In this document: piece after piece, positions 44,425 to 52,328 of the stretch
How the letters are laid out: each line of letters starts with the position of its first letter
Numbering within the stretch: position 1 is the stretch's first letter
Made by a program: the position numbers and the translations under genes
The notes under the pieces: generated by a model
What the model saw: the letters and a program-made list of their open reading frames with translations, nothing else
Told to the model about the DNA's origin: nothing
The model's database searches: none
Source of the DNA: Bacillota bacterium
GTDB taxonomy: Bacteria; Bacillota_I; Bacilli_A; RF39; UBA660
Assembly (NCBI GenBank): GCA_021771185.1
Contig: JAETPN010000001.1
Span: 210,771 to 274,770 of the forward strand
Reading direction: 5' to 3'
DNA: 64,000 nucleotides

Positions 44425-45093
44425 TTACATTAAAATACGAATCAATTGTTCGACATTTTGTACAACGGGTTTCGTTATGTCTAAACTATTTTCTGTCACA
44501 GTACACCCAATAAATTCATTTAACATTTCTGTATCATTTTCATCATCACCAATAGTATAAACAAGAATAGGATCCAACTTTTCTACCGCAATCAATCTTT
44601 TTATACCTGTGGCTTTATTGACCTTACGGTCTGTAATATTAATGTAATGTTCACTTAAATAACCATGAACATGGGGATATCTTTTTTGAATATAGTCTAA
44701 GGCATACTGTGCCATATCATGTTTTGTGGCATCATAATTTGCATAAATTGAATTTACTTTGCGTGTATCTAAACTAGCTCCAGTTAAAACATTAATATGA
44801 GAAAAACATTCATTTACTTTTAAAATATCGCAAATTCCATCAATGACTTTAGGATCAATATCATCTCTACAAATTTCATTAAAATAAGCATCATATACAA
44901 TAGACCCATCAGAACATATCAAATAATTAAATTTTAAACGTTGATCTAAGTCTTTTAACAAATTATTTAGTGTTCTACCTGTATTAATTACAAAAAGGTT
45001 CCCCGCTTCTACAAAACGATTCACCGCTTCAATATTCTTTTCATAATCGCCTGTATATAGCGTTCCATCAAAGTCACTAACCAACATCTTCAT
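44425..45093 (-). CDS. HAD superfamily (Cof-type) phosphatase
   Basis: 222 residues from the ATG at 45093 (GGG 9 nt upstream). Catalytic DFDGTLYTGD (motif I), INTGRT (motif II), a conserved Lys region and GDDENDTEML (motif IV) are all present. A C2-type cap lies between. Such enzymes dephosphorylate small metabolites, e.g. sugar phosphates or FMN. The protein is shorter than typical Cof proteins (about 270); the substrate is not predictable. It may be co-transcribed with the upstream CCA-transferase-like gene. Confidence 0.88.
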   Translation of the reverse strand: MKMLVSDFDGTLYTGDYEKNIEAVNRFVEAGNLFVINTGRTLNNLLKDLDQRLKFNYLICSDGSIVYDAYFNEICRDDIDPKVIDGICDILKVNECFSHINVLTGASLDTRKVNSIYANYDATKHDMAQYALDYIQKRYPHVHGYLSEHYINITDRKVNKATGIKRLIAVEKLDPILVYTIGDDENDTEMLNEFIGCTVTENSLDITKPVVQNVEQLIRILM

Positions 45094-45137
45094 AAACATC
45101 AACCCTTTTATCTTATCTTTACTATATCAAAATTTAT

Positions 45138-45767
45138 TTATTTTTTCAATAACCATTCTATGTCTTTTATTGTAAAATCATTCTCTTTTTCAAGTTCACG
45201 ATGTAATCGTTTTTTCGATATATGGTGAATTAAGCGTTTATGTTTCGTGATTGCTTGTGTTAATTCTTCATCTAAGGTGAAGTCTAATTTTTTTTGAAAG
45301 CGAAGCGCACGGATGATACGAAGGGGATCTTCTTTCATACTAGTATTAGGGTCTTTGATTGTTCGAAGGATTCCTTTTTTTAGATCATCTAGGCCACCTA
45401 CAACATCAATGATATGACCATTTTTATCCATATAAAGGGCATTGATGGTAAAGTCTCTACGAAGTGCATCTTCTTCTAAACTAGAAGTATAAACAACTTT
45501 AGGAAAACGACTGTTCTCTGGATAGCTATCTTTTCTAAAGGTAGTTACTTGAATATCACCAATATTGACGTTTCCAAAACGTGCTTCCCCACTTAATTTT
45601 CCTTGTTTAAAAATATGTTGTATCTCTTCTGGCGTTGCATCCGTTGCAACATCAATATCTGTATTCTCTAACCCCAAACAATAATCTCTTACATAACCAC
45701 CTACGATATAGGCCTGATATCCATGGGCTTCTAAGACTTCTAAAATCTCTTTTACTTCCTGTTTCAT
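45138..45767 (-). CDS. CCA-adding enzyme homologue lacking the body/tail region
   Basis: 209 residues. The nucleotidyltransferase head is intact: YIVGGYVRDYCLG, NTDIDVATDA with the two metal-binding Asp, and RRDFTINALY. The neck has EDPLRIIRALRFQKKLDF with the DxxR nucleotide-selecting motif. Class II CCA-adding enzymes are about 400 residues and use a C-terminal body and tail to hold tRNA; here the frame stops soon after the neck, and only about 45 nt separate it from the next gene, so there is no room for the missing half. It may be a truncated remnant, a minimal enzyme or a specialised transferase. Confidence 0.85.
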   Translation of the reverse strand: MKQEVKEILEVLEAHGYQAYIVGGYVRDYCLGLENTDIDVATDATPEEIQHIFKQGKLSGEARFGNVNIGDIQVTTFRKDSYPENSRFPKVVYTSSLEEDALRRDFTINALYMDKNGHIIDVVGGLDDLKKGILRTIKDPNTSMKEDPLRIIRALRFQKKLDFTLDEELTQAITKHKRLIHHISKKRLHRELEKENDFTIKDIEWLLKK

Positions 45768-45785
45768 CTCGACACCTCTTCTAAG

Positions 45786-45807
45786 AAAAAAAGACCTAAG
45801 GTCTTTT
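45786..45807 (-). terminator. Terminator of the HU gene
   Basis: Stem AAAAGACC / GGTCTTTT with a TAA loop and T-run on the minus strand. Confidence 0.85.
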
Positions 45808-45815
45808 CTTACATA

Positions 45816-46088
45816 TTAGTTTAAAGCTTCTTTTAATTTAGAACCAGCTTTAATTGTTGCTGCTACGCGTGCAGGAATTTGAACAGGTTCACCAGTTTTT
45901 GGGTTACGTCCCATTTTAGCTTCTTTATTTTTAGCTGTAAAAGTACAGAATCCAGTTAATGTTACTTTACCTTCTTCTTTTAATCCTTTCACAACTCCAT
46001 TCATCATTGCTTCTAAAGCACGTGATGCATCTGCTTTTGTTAATCCTGTTTCTTCAGCAATATAATTTACTAAATCTGTTTTACTCAT
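45816..46088 (-). CDS. hup: DNA-binding protein HU
   Basis: 90 residues, the standard HU length. Nucleoid protein that bends DNA as a dimer. KTDLVNYIAEETGLTKADA and the DNA-binding arm region (GRNPKTGEPVQIPARVAATIKAG) are canonical. AGGGAGGTACTTATT precedes the ATG. Monocistronic with its own promoter and terminator, next to spoIVA as in Bacillus (spoIVA-hbs). Confidence 0.97.
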   Translation of the reverse strand: MSKTDLVNYIAEETGLTKADASRALEAMMNGVVKGLKEEGKVTLTGFCTFTAKNKEAKMGRNPKTGEPVQIPARVAATIKAGSKLKEALN

Positions 46089-46130
46089 AATAAGTACCTC
46101 CCTATGTTAAGCTATCTTGCTTACAATCTA

Positions 46131-46159
46131 AGAATACCATGTTTTTAAAGGGAAATCAA
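46131..46159 (-). promoter_or_regulatory. Promoter of the HU gene
   Basis: TTGATT (46154-46159), 17-nt spacer, TATTCT (46131-46136) on the minus strand, giving a leader of about 40 nt. Confidence 0.65.
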
Positions 46160-46231
46160 CACTTTTTTGAATAATTCATTGTTTTTTTAAATTTTATTAC
46201 CTCTATAATTCATAAAATAAGTCTTTTGTTC

Positions 46232-46256
46232 AAAATAAAACCATCCGAAGATGGTT
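46232..46256 (-). terminator. Terminator of spoIVA
   Basis: Stem AACCATC / GATGGTT closed by a TTCG tetraloop and followed by TTATTTT on the minus strand, overlapping the stop. Confidence 0.75.
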
Positions 46257-47730
46257 ATAAAACAATCGCAAATAAATTTCCAGAACCCTTATTAACTAAT
46301 TTAGAAAGTGTTTGTTGTAGTTTGTAGCGTGCATTTTCTGGAAGAAGAGAAAGTTTTGCTTGAATTCCCTCTTGTACAATCACATCTAAACTACGACCAA
46401 AGATTTCACTTTTCCAAATGTTTTCCGCATCTGTTTCACTATCTTTCATAAGATAGTTAATTAGTTCTTTACTCTGAAGCTCTGAGCCAATAATTGGTTC
46501 AAATGTTGATTCAACATCTACACGAATCATATGAATACTAGGGGCTACTGCTTTTAATTTGATACCATAGCGACTACCTTGTTTAATAATTTCTGGCGTA
46601 TCTAGTTTCATATCAGATAACGTTGGGGTTGCAACACCATATCCTGTTTGTTTTACCATTTTTAAGGCACCCTTAATTTGATCATATTCTTGTTTTGCGA
46701 TTTTTAATTCTTGGAAGAGTGTTAAAACCTCTGCTCGATTATTAATATCAACATCAATAATTTCTTTTAACACCTGGTCATATAAAGCATCTGGAGCATC
46801 TAGTGTTACAGTTACAATTCCTGTTGAGGTATCCACCTTAGTTAAACTTGATTTTTCAATATATTCCGAAGTTCCAAAGTGATCCATAATATGATCAATA
46901 TCTCTTAATTTATCAATTTCGATCACACTTTCACGAATACTTTCCATATAATTTTTCTTTAACCAATGATTATGATTTAAACAAGCAATCCAATTTGGCA
47001 TATTTACTTCAACTTCAACTACAGGGAATTCATAAAGAGCTTCTCTTAATACACTATAAATATCACGTTCTGTCATATTTTCAACACTCATTGGTAAAAC
47101 TGGAACCTCATAAGTATCTTTTAGCTTTTCTGCTAAACGTTCTGTTTCAGGTAACATTGGGTGACTTGAATTAAGTACAACAATAAACGGTTTTCCTAAT
47201 TCTTTTAGCTCTGTAATCACACGTTCTTCTGCCTCTATATAATCATTACGATTTAATTCACCAAAAGATCCATCTGTTGTAATAACAACTCCAATCGAAG
47301 AGTGATCTTTAATTACCTTTTCTGTTCCAACTTCCGCAGCCTCTACAAAAGGAATTTGTTCATCATACCATGGTGTTTTCACCATACGTGGGCCATTTTC
47401 ATCTTCATATCCCTTCGCATTTGGTATCACATATCCAACACAATCTACAAGGCGAATATTGGCTGTAAAATCATCAATTTGAATTTCTGCAGCCTGACTT
47501 GGAACAAATTTTGGTTCCGTTGTCATGATCGTTTTTCCCTGAGCAGATTGTGGTATTTCATCTAAAGCTCTTTTTCGTTCATACTCATCTTGAATATTTG
47601 GTACTACTAAATTTTCAATTACTTTCTTAATAAATGTTGACTTCCCTGTACGAACCGCTCCTACAACACCTAAATAAAGATCTCCACCAGTTCGTTCAGT
47701 AATACTTTTAATAATATCTATCTTTTCCAT
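46255..47730 (-). CDS. spoIVA: Stage IV sporulation protein A (spore coat ATPase)
   Basis: 491 residues, full length. SpoIVA is an ATPase that polymerises on the forespore surface as the base of the coat. Walker A GVVGAVRTGKST is at residues about 21-32; the GKTIMTTEPKFVP switch and LVDCVGYVIPNAKGY (Walker B region) follow. The C terminus KLVNKGSGNLFAIVL is the conserved membrane-targeting end. It is expected in the mother cell under sigma-E; a matching promoter is seen at 47757-47785. It is a strong marker that the organism makes, or descends from makers of, endospores. Confidence 0.96.
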   Translation of the reverse strand: MEKIDIIKSITERTGGDLYLGVVGAVRTGKSTFIKKVIENLVVPNIQDEYERKRALDEIPQSAQGKTIMTTEPKFVPSQAAEIQIDDFTANIRLVDCVGYVIPNAKGYEDENGPRMVKTPWYDEQIPFVEAAEVGTEKVIKDHSSIGVVITTDGSFGELNRNDYIEAEERVITELKELGKPFIVVLNSSHPMLPETERLAEKLKDTYEVPVLPMSVENMTERDIYSVLREALYEFPVVEVEVNMPNWIACLNHNHWLKKNYMESIRESVIEIDKLRDIDHIMDHFGTSEYIEKSSLTKVDTSTGIVTVTLDAPDALYDQVLKEIIDVDINNRAEVLTLFQELKIAKQEYDQIKGALKMVKQTGYGVATPTLSDMKLDTPEIIKQGSRYGIKLKAVAPSIHMIRVDVESTFEPIIGSELQSKELINYLMKDSETDAENIWKSEIFGRSLDVIVQEGIQAKLSLLPENARYKLQQTLSKLVNKGSGNLFAIVL

Positions 47731-47756
47731 TTAATCCCTACTTTCTTATTCATTTC

Positions 47757-47785
47757 ACTATATGAATAAAAATTCATGATTATGA
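47757..47785 (-). promoter_or_regulatory. Sigma-E-like promoter of spoIVA
   Basis: TCATAAT (47779-47785), 14-nt spacer, CATATAGT (47757-47764) on the minus strand. The sigma-E consensus is about KMATATT - N14 - CATACAAT. The predicted start is about 20 nt before the ATG, with TAGGG in between as ribosome site. Confidence 0.55.
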
Positions 47786-47790
47786 ACACA

Positions 47791-47818
47791 AAAAAAGAAA
47801 ATCATCGGATTTTCTTTT
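47791..47818 (-). terminator. Terminator of the helical-repeat gene pair
   Basis: Perfect 11-bp stem AAAAGAAAATC / GATTTTCTTTT with a 4-nt loop and T7 on the minus strand. Confidence 0.9.
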
Positions 47819-47819
47819 A

Positions 47820-48812
47820 CTATGATACTTTTTGAAACACTTTTTCTTTTTCAAGTGAATGCCTGACACAATTTGATCCTTCGATCATCAATCCACATAA
47901 AAATAACAGATTCTTTTCTTCTTGTTGTTCATCCATAAAATAGTCAAAAACATTTTGGACGAACGTTTTTTCTTTATCCTCTTGTTCATCATTCATAAAG
48001 TAACGTTTCCCAGCATCCATCATAGGACTTTCTTCTAATACATCAAAAGAAGTTAGATCGTATTGATTAAAATAACCCGCAAGAAAATACATATCTTTAA
48101 AGCAGTTGTGAATCTTTTCACTCTGGAAATAATTGATTAAAAAGTTTGATACTTCTTCTAAAGTATCAAATATTGGGGAATAGTTTCCCAATACATAGTT
48201 TAAACGTCCCTGATATAAAGAAGGATTTTCGTATTCTTCATACGTTTGAACAATCGTTTCTTTTAATTCATTTTTATTGAAAGGTATCTTCTGACACTCT
48301 AAATAGTCTTTCACAAAAGCATAAATTTCCACACAATAAGAAATGTTTTGACCATATAGATCTTTATTTTTCGTAAAAGCATAATCTGAAAGCTGTTCTT
48401 CAAAATAAAGCGCATCAGACAAAAGTGTTTGTTGATACATATCATACTGATTATCGCATAAAGAATTACTATAAGATAAAATGACTTGATATTCTTTAGG
48501 ACTTATCCTTTCTTTATAAGGTTCAATAAATTGTTTCATTTTTTCTTTCCACTCATCCAGTGAAAATACATCAAATACATTTATATTCATTGAACGATTT
48601 TTATCATATACCATGCACATCGCTTCACTAAAGTTTTCAAAATCCATATGAGGTGATTTTTGATAAACCAAAACAATAAATTGAAAAGTCTCTTGCTCAT
48701 TGAATTGAAAACGTGGAAGAAAAGAAAGATATAAATTCCATAATTCGCTACTTACTTTATCATCTAGTTCACAAACAATTCGCATTTTTTCTTTAAATTC
48801 ATAGTTTGTCAT
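47820..48812 (-). CDS. Helical-repeat protein of unknown family
   Basis: 330 residues, all-helical by composition, acidic, no signal or membrane segment. The segment from about 165 (YCVEIYAFVKDYL, LYQGRLNYVLGNYS, DTLEEVSNFLINYF, MYFLAGYFNQYDL) aligns with three similar segments in the upstream gene, so both belong to one repeat family that I cannot name. It is 14 nt after that gene and in its operon. It lies between spoVIF and spoIVA, which suggests but does not prove a spore-related role. Confidence 0.72.
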   Translation of the reverse strand: MTNYEFKEKMRIVCELDDKVSSELWNLYLSFLPRFQFNEQETFQFIVLVYQKSPHMDFENFSEAMCMVYDKNRSMNINVFDVFSLDEWKEKMKQFIEPYKERISPKEYQVILSYSNSLCDNQYDMYQQTLLSDALYFEEQLSDYAFTKNKDLYGQNISYCVEIYAFVKDYLECQKIPFNKNELKETIVQTYEEYENPSLYQGRLNYVLGNYSPIFDTLEEVSNFLINYFQSEKIHNCFKDMYFLAGYFNQYDLTSFDVLEESPMMDAGKRYFMNDEQEDKEKTFVQNVFDYFMDEQQEEKNLLFLCGLMIEGSNCVRHSLEKEKVFQKVS

Positions 48813-48826
48813 ATGCTCACATCTTT

Positions 48827-50851
48827 CTAATTTAAATACTCTTTGACTAATGTCTTCGTTGGTTGTAGCCCTTTTTTATAGGTTCCATAAATAATTCCTT
48901 TAATAAAATCCACTTCTTTTTTTGGTTGCATAGCATCATGGGTATAATCACTAAGGCTTTCAGCAATCGTCCATATAATATTCATGTCCTCTGGGTCTAT
49001 ACTATAATCCATTCCCGCTTGTATTACTTCATTTAATTCAAAATCTTCTTCATACTGATAATCCTCTAGAGCCTCCACAATCATCCCGTAAATAAAGTAA
49101 ACATCTTGTACAGGATCTCCTACAACAATTCGTTCAATAGCTCTAGATAACTCATGAATAGAAGAAGAAGTATATCTTGCACATAAGAAACCAAGAGTTA
49201 AATTAAAACGATGACTATAGTCTAGTAATTTTCCGTCTTTAAGTAAGATTGTTGTATAAGAATTTGATAACGCCTGTAAAATATCCCTTTTTGTAATATT
49301 CCAAGTGGTGTCTTTCATAATAAGATATAATTTCTCATAAATTTCATCGATCATTTTGATTTCTGCATTCATTTCCTCTCTTGTTTTACAAACAGATTGC
49401 ACTAAAAGATCAATTTCATCAAAAATATCTTGTTCAATTTGTGGATTAGAATAAATTGTATGATAATTTTGAACCAGATCATAAAGATAAGATTCGACTT
49501 GTTTATTTTTATATCTACCATTTAAAAAATTTGATTGCTTGTAACATTCAATCATTACTTGTGCGATTTCTTCTAGCCCCTCAAAAGATAAAGTTGAAAA
49601 CATATTCATTTGTGTTTCACTATAAAGACTTGCGACAACTAGATTACGTCTTTCTTCATAAGAAACATTTCCATTTAATATTTCATAAGAAGTGATAATT
49701 TTTTGTTTCACTATCGCATCACAGTTTTGTAAGTCCAATGTTATGGTTGGATTAGACATCAATTCTTGATATATTTTTTTAGCTACTTCTATTTCAGTAT
49801 CTATATTTTTATATACAAGTTCATAAATTTTTTCATACCATGTTGTATCTTCTTGGATGTCTTCTTCTAAGAGTTCTTCTTTTAGAAGAAGTTGATATGC
49901 TTGATATAATAAGCCTGCTTGAAAATCAGATGTCACTTGTTTTATGGATAAATCTTGCCATGCATCATTGACGTTTTCAGCAATAACTAAAAGTTTATCT
50001 ATTTCTTCGTAATCTTTAAAATAAGTTGCCCCTTTCATAAAATCAGATGACGAACTTTTAAAATAATCACTATTTGTCCAATCTAAACATTCTAACACAC
50101 CATAACAAAAATATTTATTTTGAATCATTGTATATTCTTTATTTTTATATATTTTTTCAAAATAACAAATCGCTTCTTCATAAGAAGAGATATTCTTCAT
50201 TTGACAAAGTCCAAATGCTAGAGAAAAACGGTTCTCATACGTTATATTAAATTGATTATCATAAGCATGTAAGATCGCATTTTTTATAACATACTTAGGA
50301 ACATCACTCAATCGCTTACTGAGTTCATCGTACATTTTCATCCAAAGATCTATATAGTTTTGTCTTTCCTCGCTTGTTAATGATTGTGTTATCGTATATG
50401 AAAGTTCATTTTCATATACCTGTTTGATTTGATCTTCTTCCATATAGTTACTTCTTCTTCTCGAGAATATTTTATCAATATACGTTTGAAGACAGTCAAA
50501 AAAGAGAACTTCATGATTGGAAGAAATTTGAAAAATGGAAAGAATAGATTCTACTTCTGCTTTTGTTTTTTTTATGGCTTGATCATCAAAATAAGTGAGT
50601 GGATAAAAATAAATTTCTTTATAAATAACCATCATATGATCTAAAATTTCCATATAAATATCTGTATTTGAATCCATTAAATAGGGATAAGCATGAATCA
50701 TCTGTTCTAATAATATTTCATTATATTCATATAAATTTTCTTCAGTTGTTCTAAGTTTTTCTTGATAAATTTCCCATAACTTTATTGTATGATCTAAAGA
50801 AATATCAACAAAATGCCTAGATATAGTGTTTACAAATTCAGTATAAATCAT
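48827..50851 (-). CDS. Large helical-repeat protein, three tandem modules, unknown family
   Basis: 674 residues, acidic, rich in Tyr and Ile, predicted helical throughout. Three modules of roughly 150 residues share a core: VIKNAILHAYDN then YENRFSLAFGLCQMKNISSY; IVKQKIITSYEI then YEERRNLVVASLYSETQ; ITKRDILQALSN then YSHRFNLTLGFLCARY. Each core is followed by a helix of the type EEAICYFEKIY, and modules one and three also by YFCYGVLECL / YFIYGMIVEAL. This looks like a helical solenoid for protein contacts. AGAGGTAAAACTC precedes the ATG, and a near-consensus sigma-A promoter is present. Function unknown. Confidence 0.75.
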   Translation of the reverse strand: MIYTEFVNTISRHFVDISLDHTIKLWEIYQEKLRTTEENLYEYNEILLEQMIHAYPYLMDSNTDIYMEILDHMMVIYKEIYFYPLTYFDDQAIKKTKAEVESILSIFQISSNHEVLFFDCLQTYIDKIFSRRRSNYMEEDQIKQVYENELSYTITQSLTSEERQNYIDLWMKMYDELSKRLSDVPKYVIKNAILHAYDNQFNITYENRFSLAFGLCQMKNISSYEEAICYFEKIYKNKEYTMIQNKYFCYGVLECLDWTNSDYFKSSSSDFMKGATYFKDYEEIDKLLVIAENVNDAWQDLSIKQVTSDFQAGLLYQAYQLLLKEELLEEDIQEDTTWYEKIYELVYKNIDTEIEVAKKIYQELMSNPTITLDLQNCDAIVKQKIITSYEILNGNVSYEERRNLVVASLYSETQMNMFSTLSFEGLEEIAQVMIECYKQSNFLNGRYKNKQVESYLYDLVQNYHTIYSNPQIEQDIFDEIDLLVQSVCKTREEMNAEIKMIDEIYEKLYLIMKDTTWNITKRDILQALSNSYTTILLKDGKLLDYSHRFNLTLGFLCARYTSSSIHELSRAIERIVVGDPVQDVYFIYGMIVEALEDYQYEEDFELNEVIQAGMDYSIDPEDMNIIWTIAESLSDYTHDAMQPKKEVDFIKGIIYGTYKKGLQPTKTLVKEYLN

Positions 50852-50878
50852 GAGTTTTACCTCTTTCTAATATCATCT

Positions 50879-50907
50879 ATTGTAAGCATTCCATATTAAA
50901 AAGTCAA
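50879..50907 (-). promoter_or_regulatory. Sigma-A promoter of the helical-repeat operon
   Basis: TTGACT (50902-50907), 17-nt spacer, TACAAT (50879-50884) on the minus strand. This vegetative-type promoter suggests expression in growth, unlike the neighbouring sporulation genes. Confidence 0.75.
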
Positions 50908-50913
50908 CAAAAA

Positions 50914-50944
50914 AAAGATTTAAACAAATTTATCTAAATCTTTT
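50914..50944 (-). terminator. Terminator of spoVIF
   Basis: Stem AAAAGATTTA / TAAATCTTTT with an 11-nt loop and T8 on the minus strand; it abuts the -35 of the next operon. Confidence 0.8.
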
Positions 50945-51162
50945 GGAATTTGATCATTGACTACCGCTGAAATAATTTTATCTTCTTTTTCTTTACTAAC
51001 TTCTCTTCCTGTTACATTGCCAAGTTCACGAATAATTTCACGTAAGGTACCCTCATTTTTCATATCACTCTGTTGAAGTTTTTTTGCTAAATCTAAAATG
51101 GTTTCCTTTCCAACACTCGTTTTATTCTCTACTTTCTTAAAAAAACTATCTGAAAAATTCAT
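50920..51162 (-). CDS. spoVIF: SpoVIF-like sporulation protein
   Basis: 80 residues, close to Bacillus SpoVIF/YjcC (about 88), a small mother-cell protein needed for late coat assembly. Matching blocks are FSDSFFKKVENKTSVG, a Leu-Ala-Lys helix, TLREIIRELG and the strongly conserved VSKEKEDKIISAVVNDQIP. An AGAGGTGAAAGT ribosome site is present, and the upstream CATACAAT element suggests mother-cell sigma control. Monocistronic. Confidence 0.85.
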   Translation of the reverse strand: MNFSDSFFKKVENKTSVGKETILDLAKKLQQSDMKNEGTLREIIRELGNVTGREVSKEKEDKIISAVVNDQIPKDLDKFV

Positions 51163-51179
51163 ACTTTCACCTCTGTTTT

Positions 51180-51209
51180 ATTGTATGACAAATGTCTAAA
51201 GTGGTGCGT
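51180..51209 (-). promoter_or_regulatory. Mother-cell sigma (E or K)-like promoter of spoVIF
   Basis: On the minus strand CATACAAT (51180-51187) is a perfect sigma-E -10 and also fits sigma-K (CATAnnnTA). A GCACC element about 15 nt upstream suits the short sigma-K -35 (AC). The Bacillus gene is sigma-K dependent. Confidence 0.6.
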
Positions 51210-51284
51210 GTTCTTTTTTATTTAAATAAATTAAGTGTATAAGTAACTTTATCCATATTTAACACGTTTTTCGACATTTATGTA

Positions 51285-51311
51285 AAGAAAAAGTAAGTGA
51301 AACACTTACTT
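51285..51311 (-). terminator. Terminator of the phosphodiester glycosidase gene
   Basis: Perfect 9-bp stem AAGTAAGTG / CACTTACTT with an AAA loop; T-rich tail on the minus strand. Confidence 0.85.
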
Positions 51312-52328
51312 AAAAATCCATCCATTTGGAATTAAACGTTCACCAGTAACACTAATAGCACATGGTTTATTAATGATTTTTCCATTTTCTACTAAGCTAC
51401 TAGAAGCTCCACCATCTAAGTTTACTGCATTATATGCTTTGTATTTTAAGAGTAGTTCAGTTAAGGTAGGCATATTAATTCCAATACTATATCCTGGTTG
51501 TCTTCCATCGATAACGACGAAAAGAACAATACCATCTTTTCTCTGTGCAAGAACAGTTCTAGGGGCACTTCCCCAACCACCATTTCCTTTTATAATTGAT
51601 GGTGTCCCATTAACAATGAGGAATGGTCCGAATTCTACAGCATCTCGCATACCAGAAGCTACAGCCTCTTCTGGAGTAGTGTGTGTTAAAACAAGGACAT
51701 GATCTTTATTAAATCCAACAATTCCACCACTATATCCTGTAGCTTTTCCACGCCATACAATTTGTCCATCTTTAATAATAGTTCCTGTAGGTTGTCCACC
51801 ATTTCCGCGTTCATTAATATCAATGAATCCACTAGCATTGATCGCTAACTTAGCCTCTGCATCTTTGGCCATGGTTTGAAGAAACTCTCCCGTTTGACCA
51901 AATTTTGGTGATAACAATAAAGATATTCTTGATGGATCATAAATAACTCCAATAAATCCTTTGTATCCTGATCCACTAATTGGAACAATTTTATAATCTT
52001 TATGATCTGGATCTCTTTTTAAAATTTGTTCTTCATAAATAGAATCATAGGTATTCTTTTCTTCTACTTGACCAATGGTAATTTCATTCGCATTGGTATC
52101 TTCGCCAGATTCTTTCACATAATTATTGTTTAATATTTCTTTAATTTGGCGTTCTGTATATAATGTATGCGCCAAATATTTATGTGATTTTGTTGTCATT
52201 GCAGTTGTGACTAAAAGATTTCTAAGATATCCCCATGGGCCATAACTTAGGAAAAATCCTGTGAGTGCGAATACATCCATTATTAGGAGAAAAAACGCTA
52301 ATTTGGTATATTTTTTTGTTTTTTTCAT
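51306..52328 (-). CDS. Membrane-anchored phosphodiester glycosidase (NAGPA family)
   Basis: 340 residues with an N-terminal transmembrane anchor (AFFLLIMDVFALTGFFL). The exported domain matches the NAGPA/phosphodiester glycosidase family: INASGFIDI, QPTGTIIKDG, APRTVLAQRKDGIVLFVV, DGRQPGYSIG and AVNLDGGASSSLV. Relatives cleave sugar-phosphodiester bonds, e.g. in exopolymers or teichoic-acid-like material; the substrate here is unknown. Its start shares a base with the stop of the upstream surface gene (TAATG), so the two are coupled. Confidence 0.87.
   Translation of the reverse strand: MKKTKKYTKLAFFLLIMDVFALTGFFLSYGPWGYLRNLLVTTAMTTKSHKYLAHTLYTERQIKEILNNNYVKESGEDTNANEITIGQVEEKNTYDSIYEEQILKRDPDHKDYKIVPISGSGYKGFIGVIYDPSRISLLLSPKFGQTGEFLQTMAKDAEAKLAINASGFIDINERGNGGQPTGTIIKDGQIVWRGKATGYSGGIVGFNKDHVLVLTHTTPEEAVASGMRDAVEFGPFLIVNGTPSIIKGNGGWGSAPRTVLAQRKDGIVLFVVIDGRQPGYSIGINMPTLTELLLKYKAYNAVNLDGGASSSLVENGKIINKPCAISVTGERLIPNGWIFK

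Noticed and set aside
44449..44455. TTCGACA core of a Spo0A box in the HAD gene (also in tpiA and dinJ)
   Set aside because: These lie inside coding sequence and match only the 7-nt core, not the full TTTTGTCGAA.
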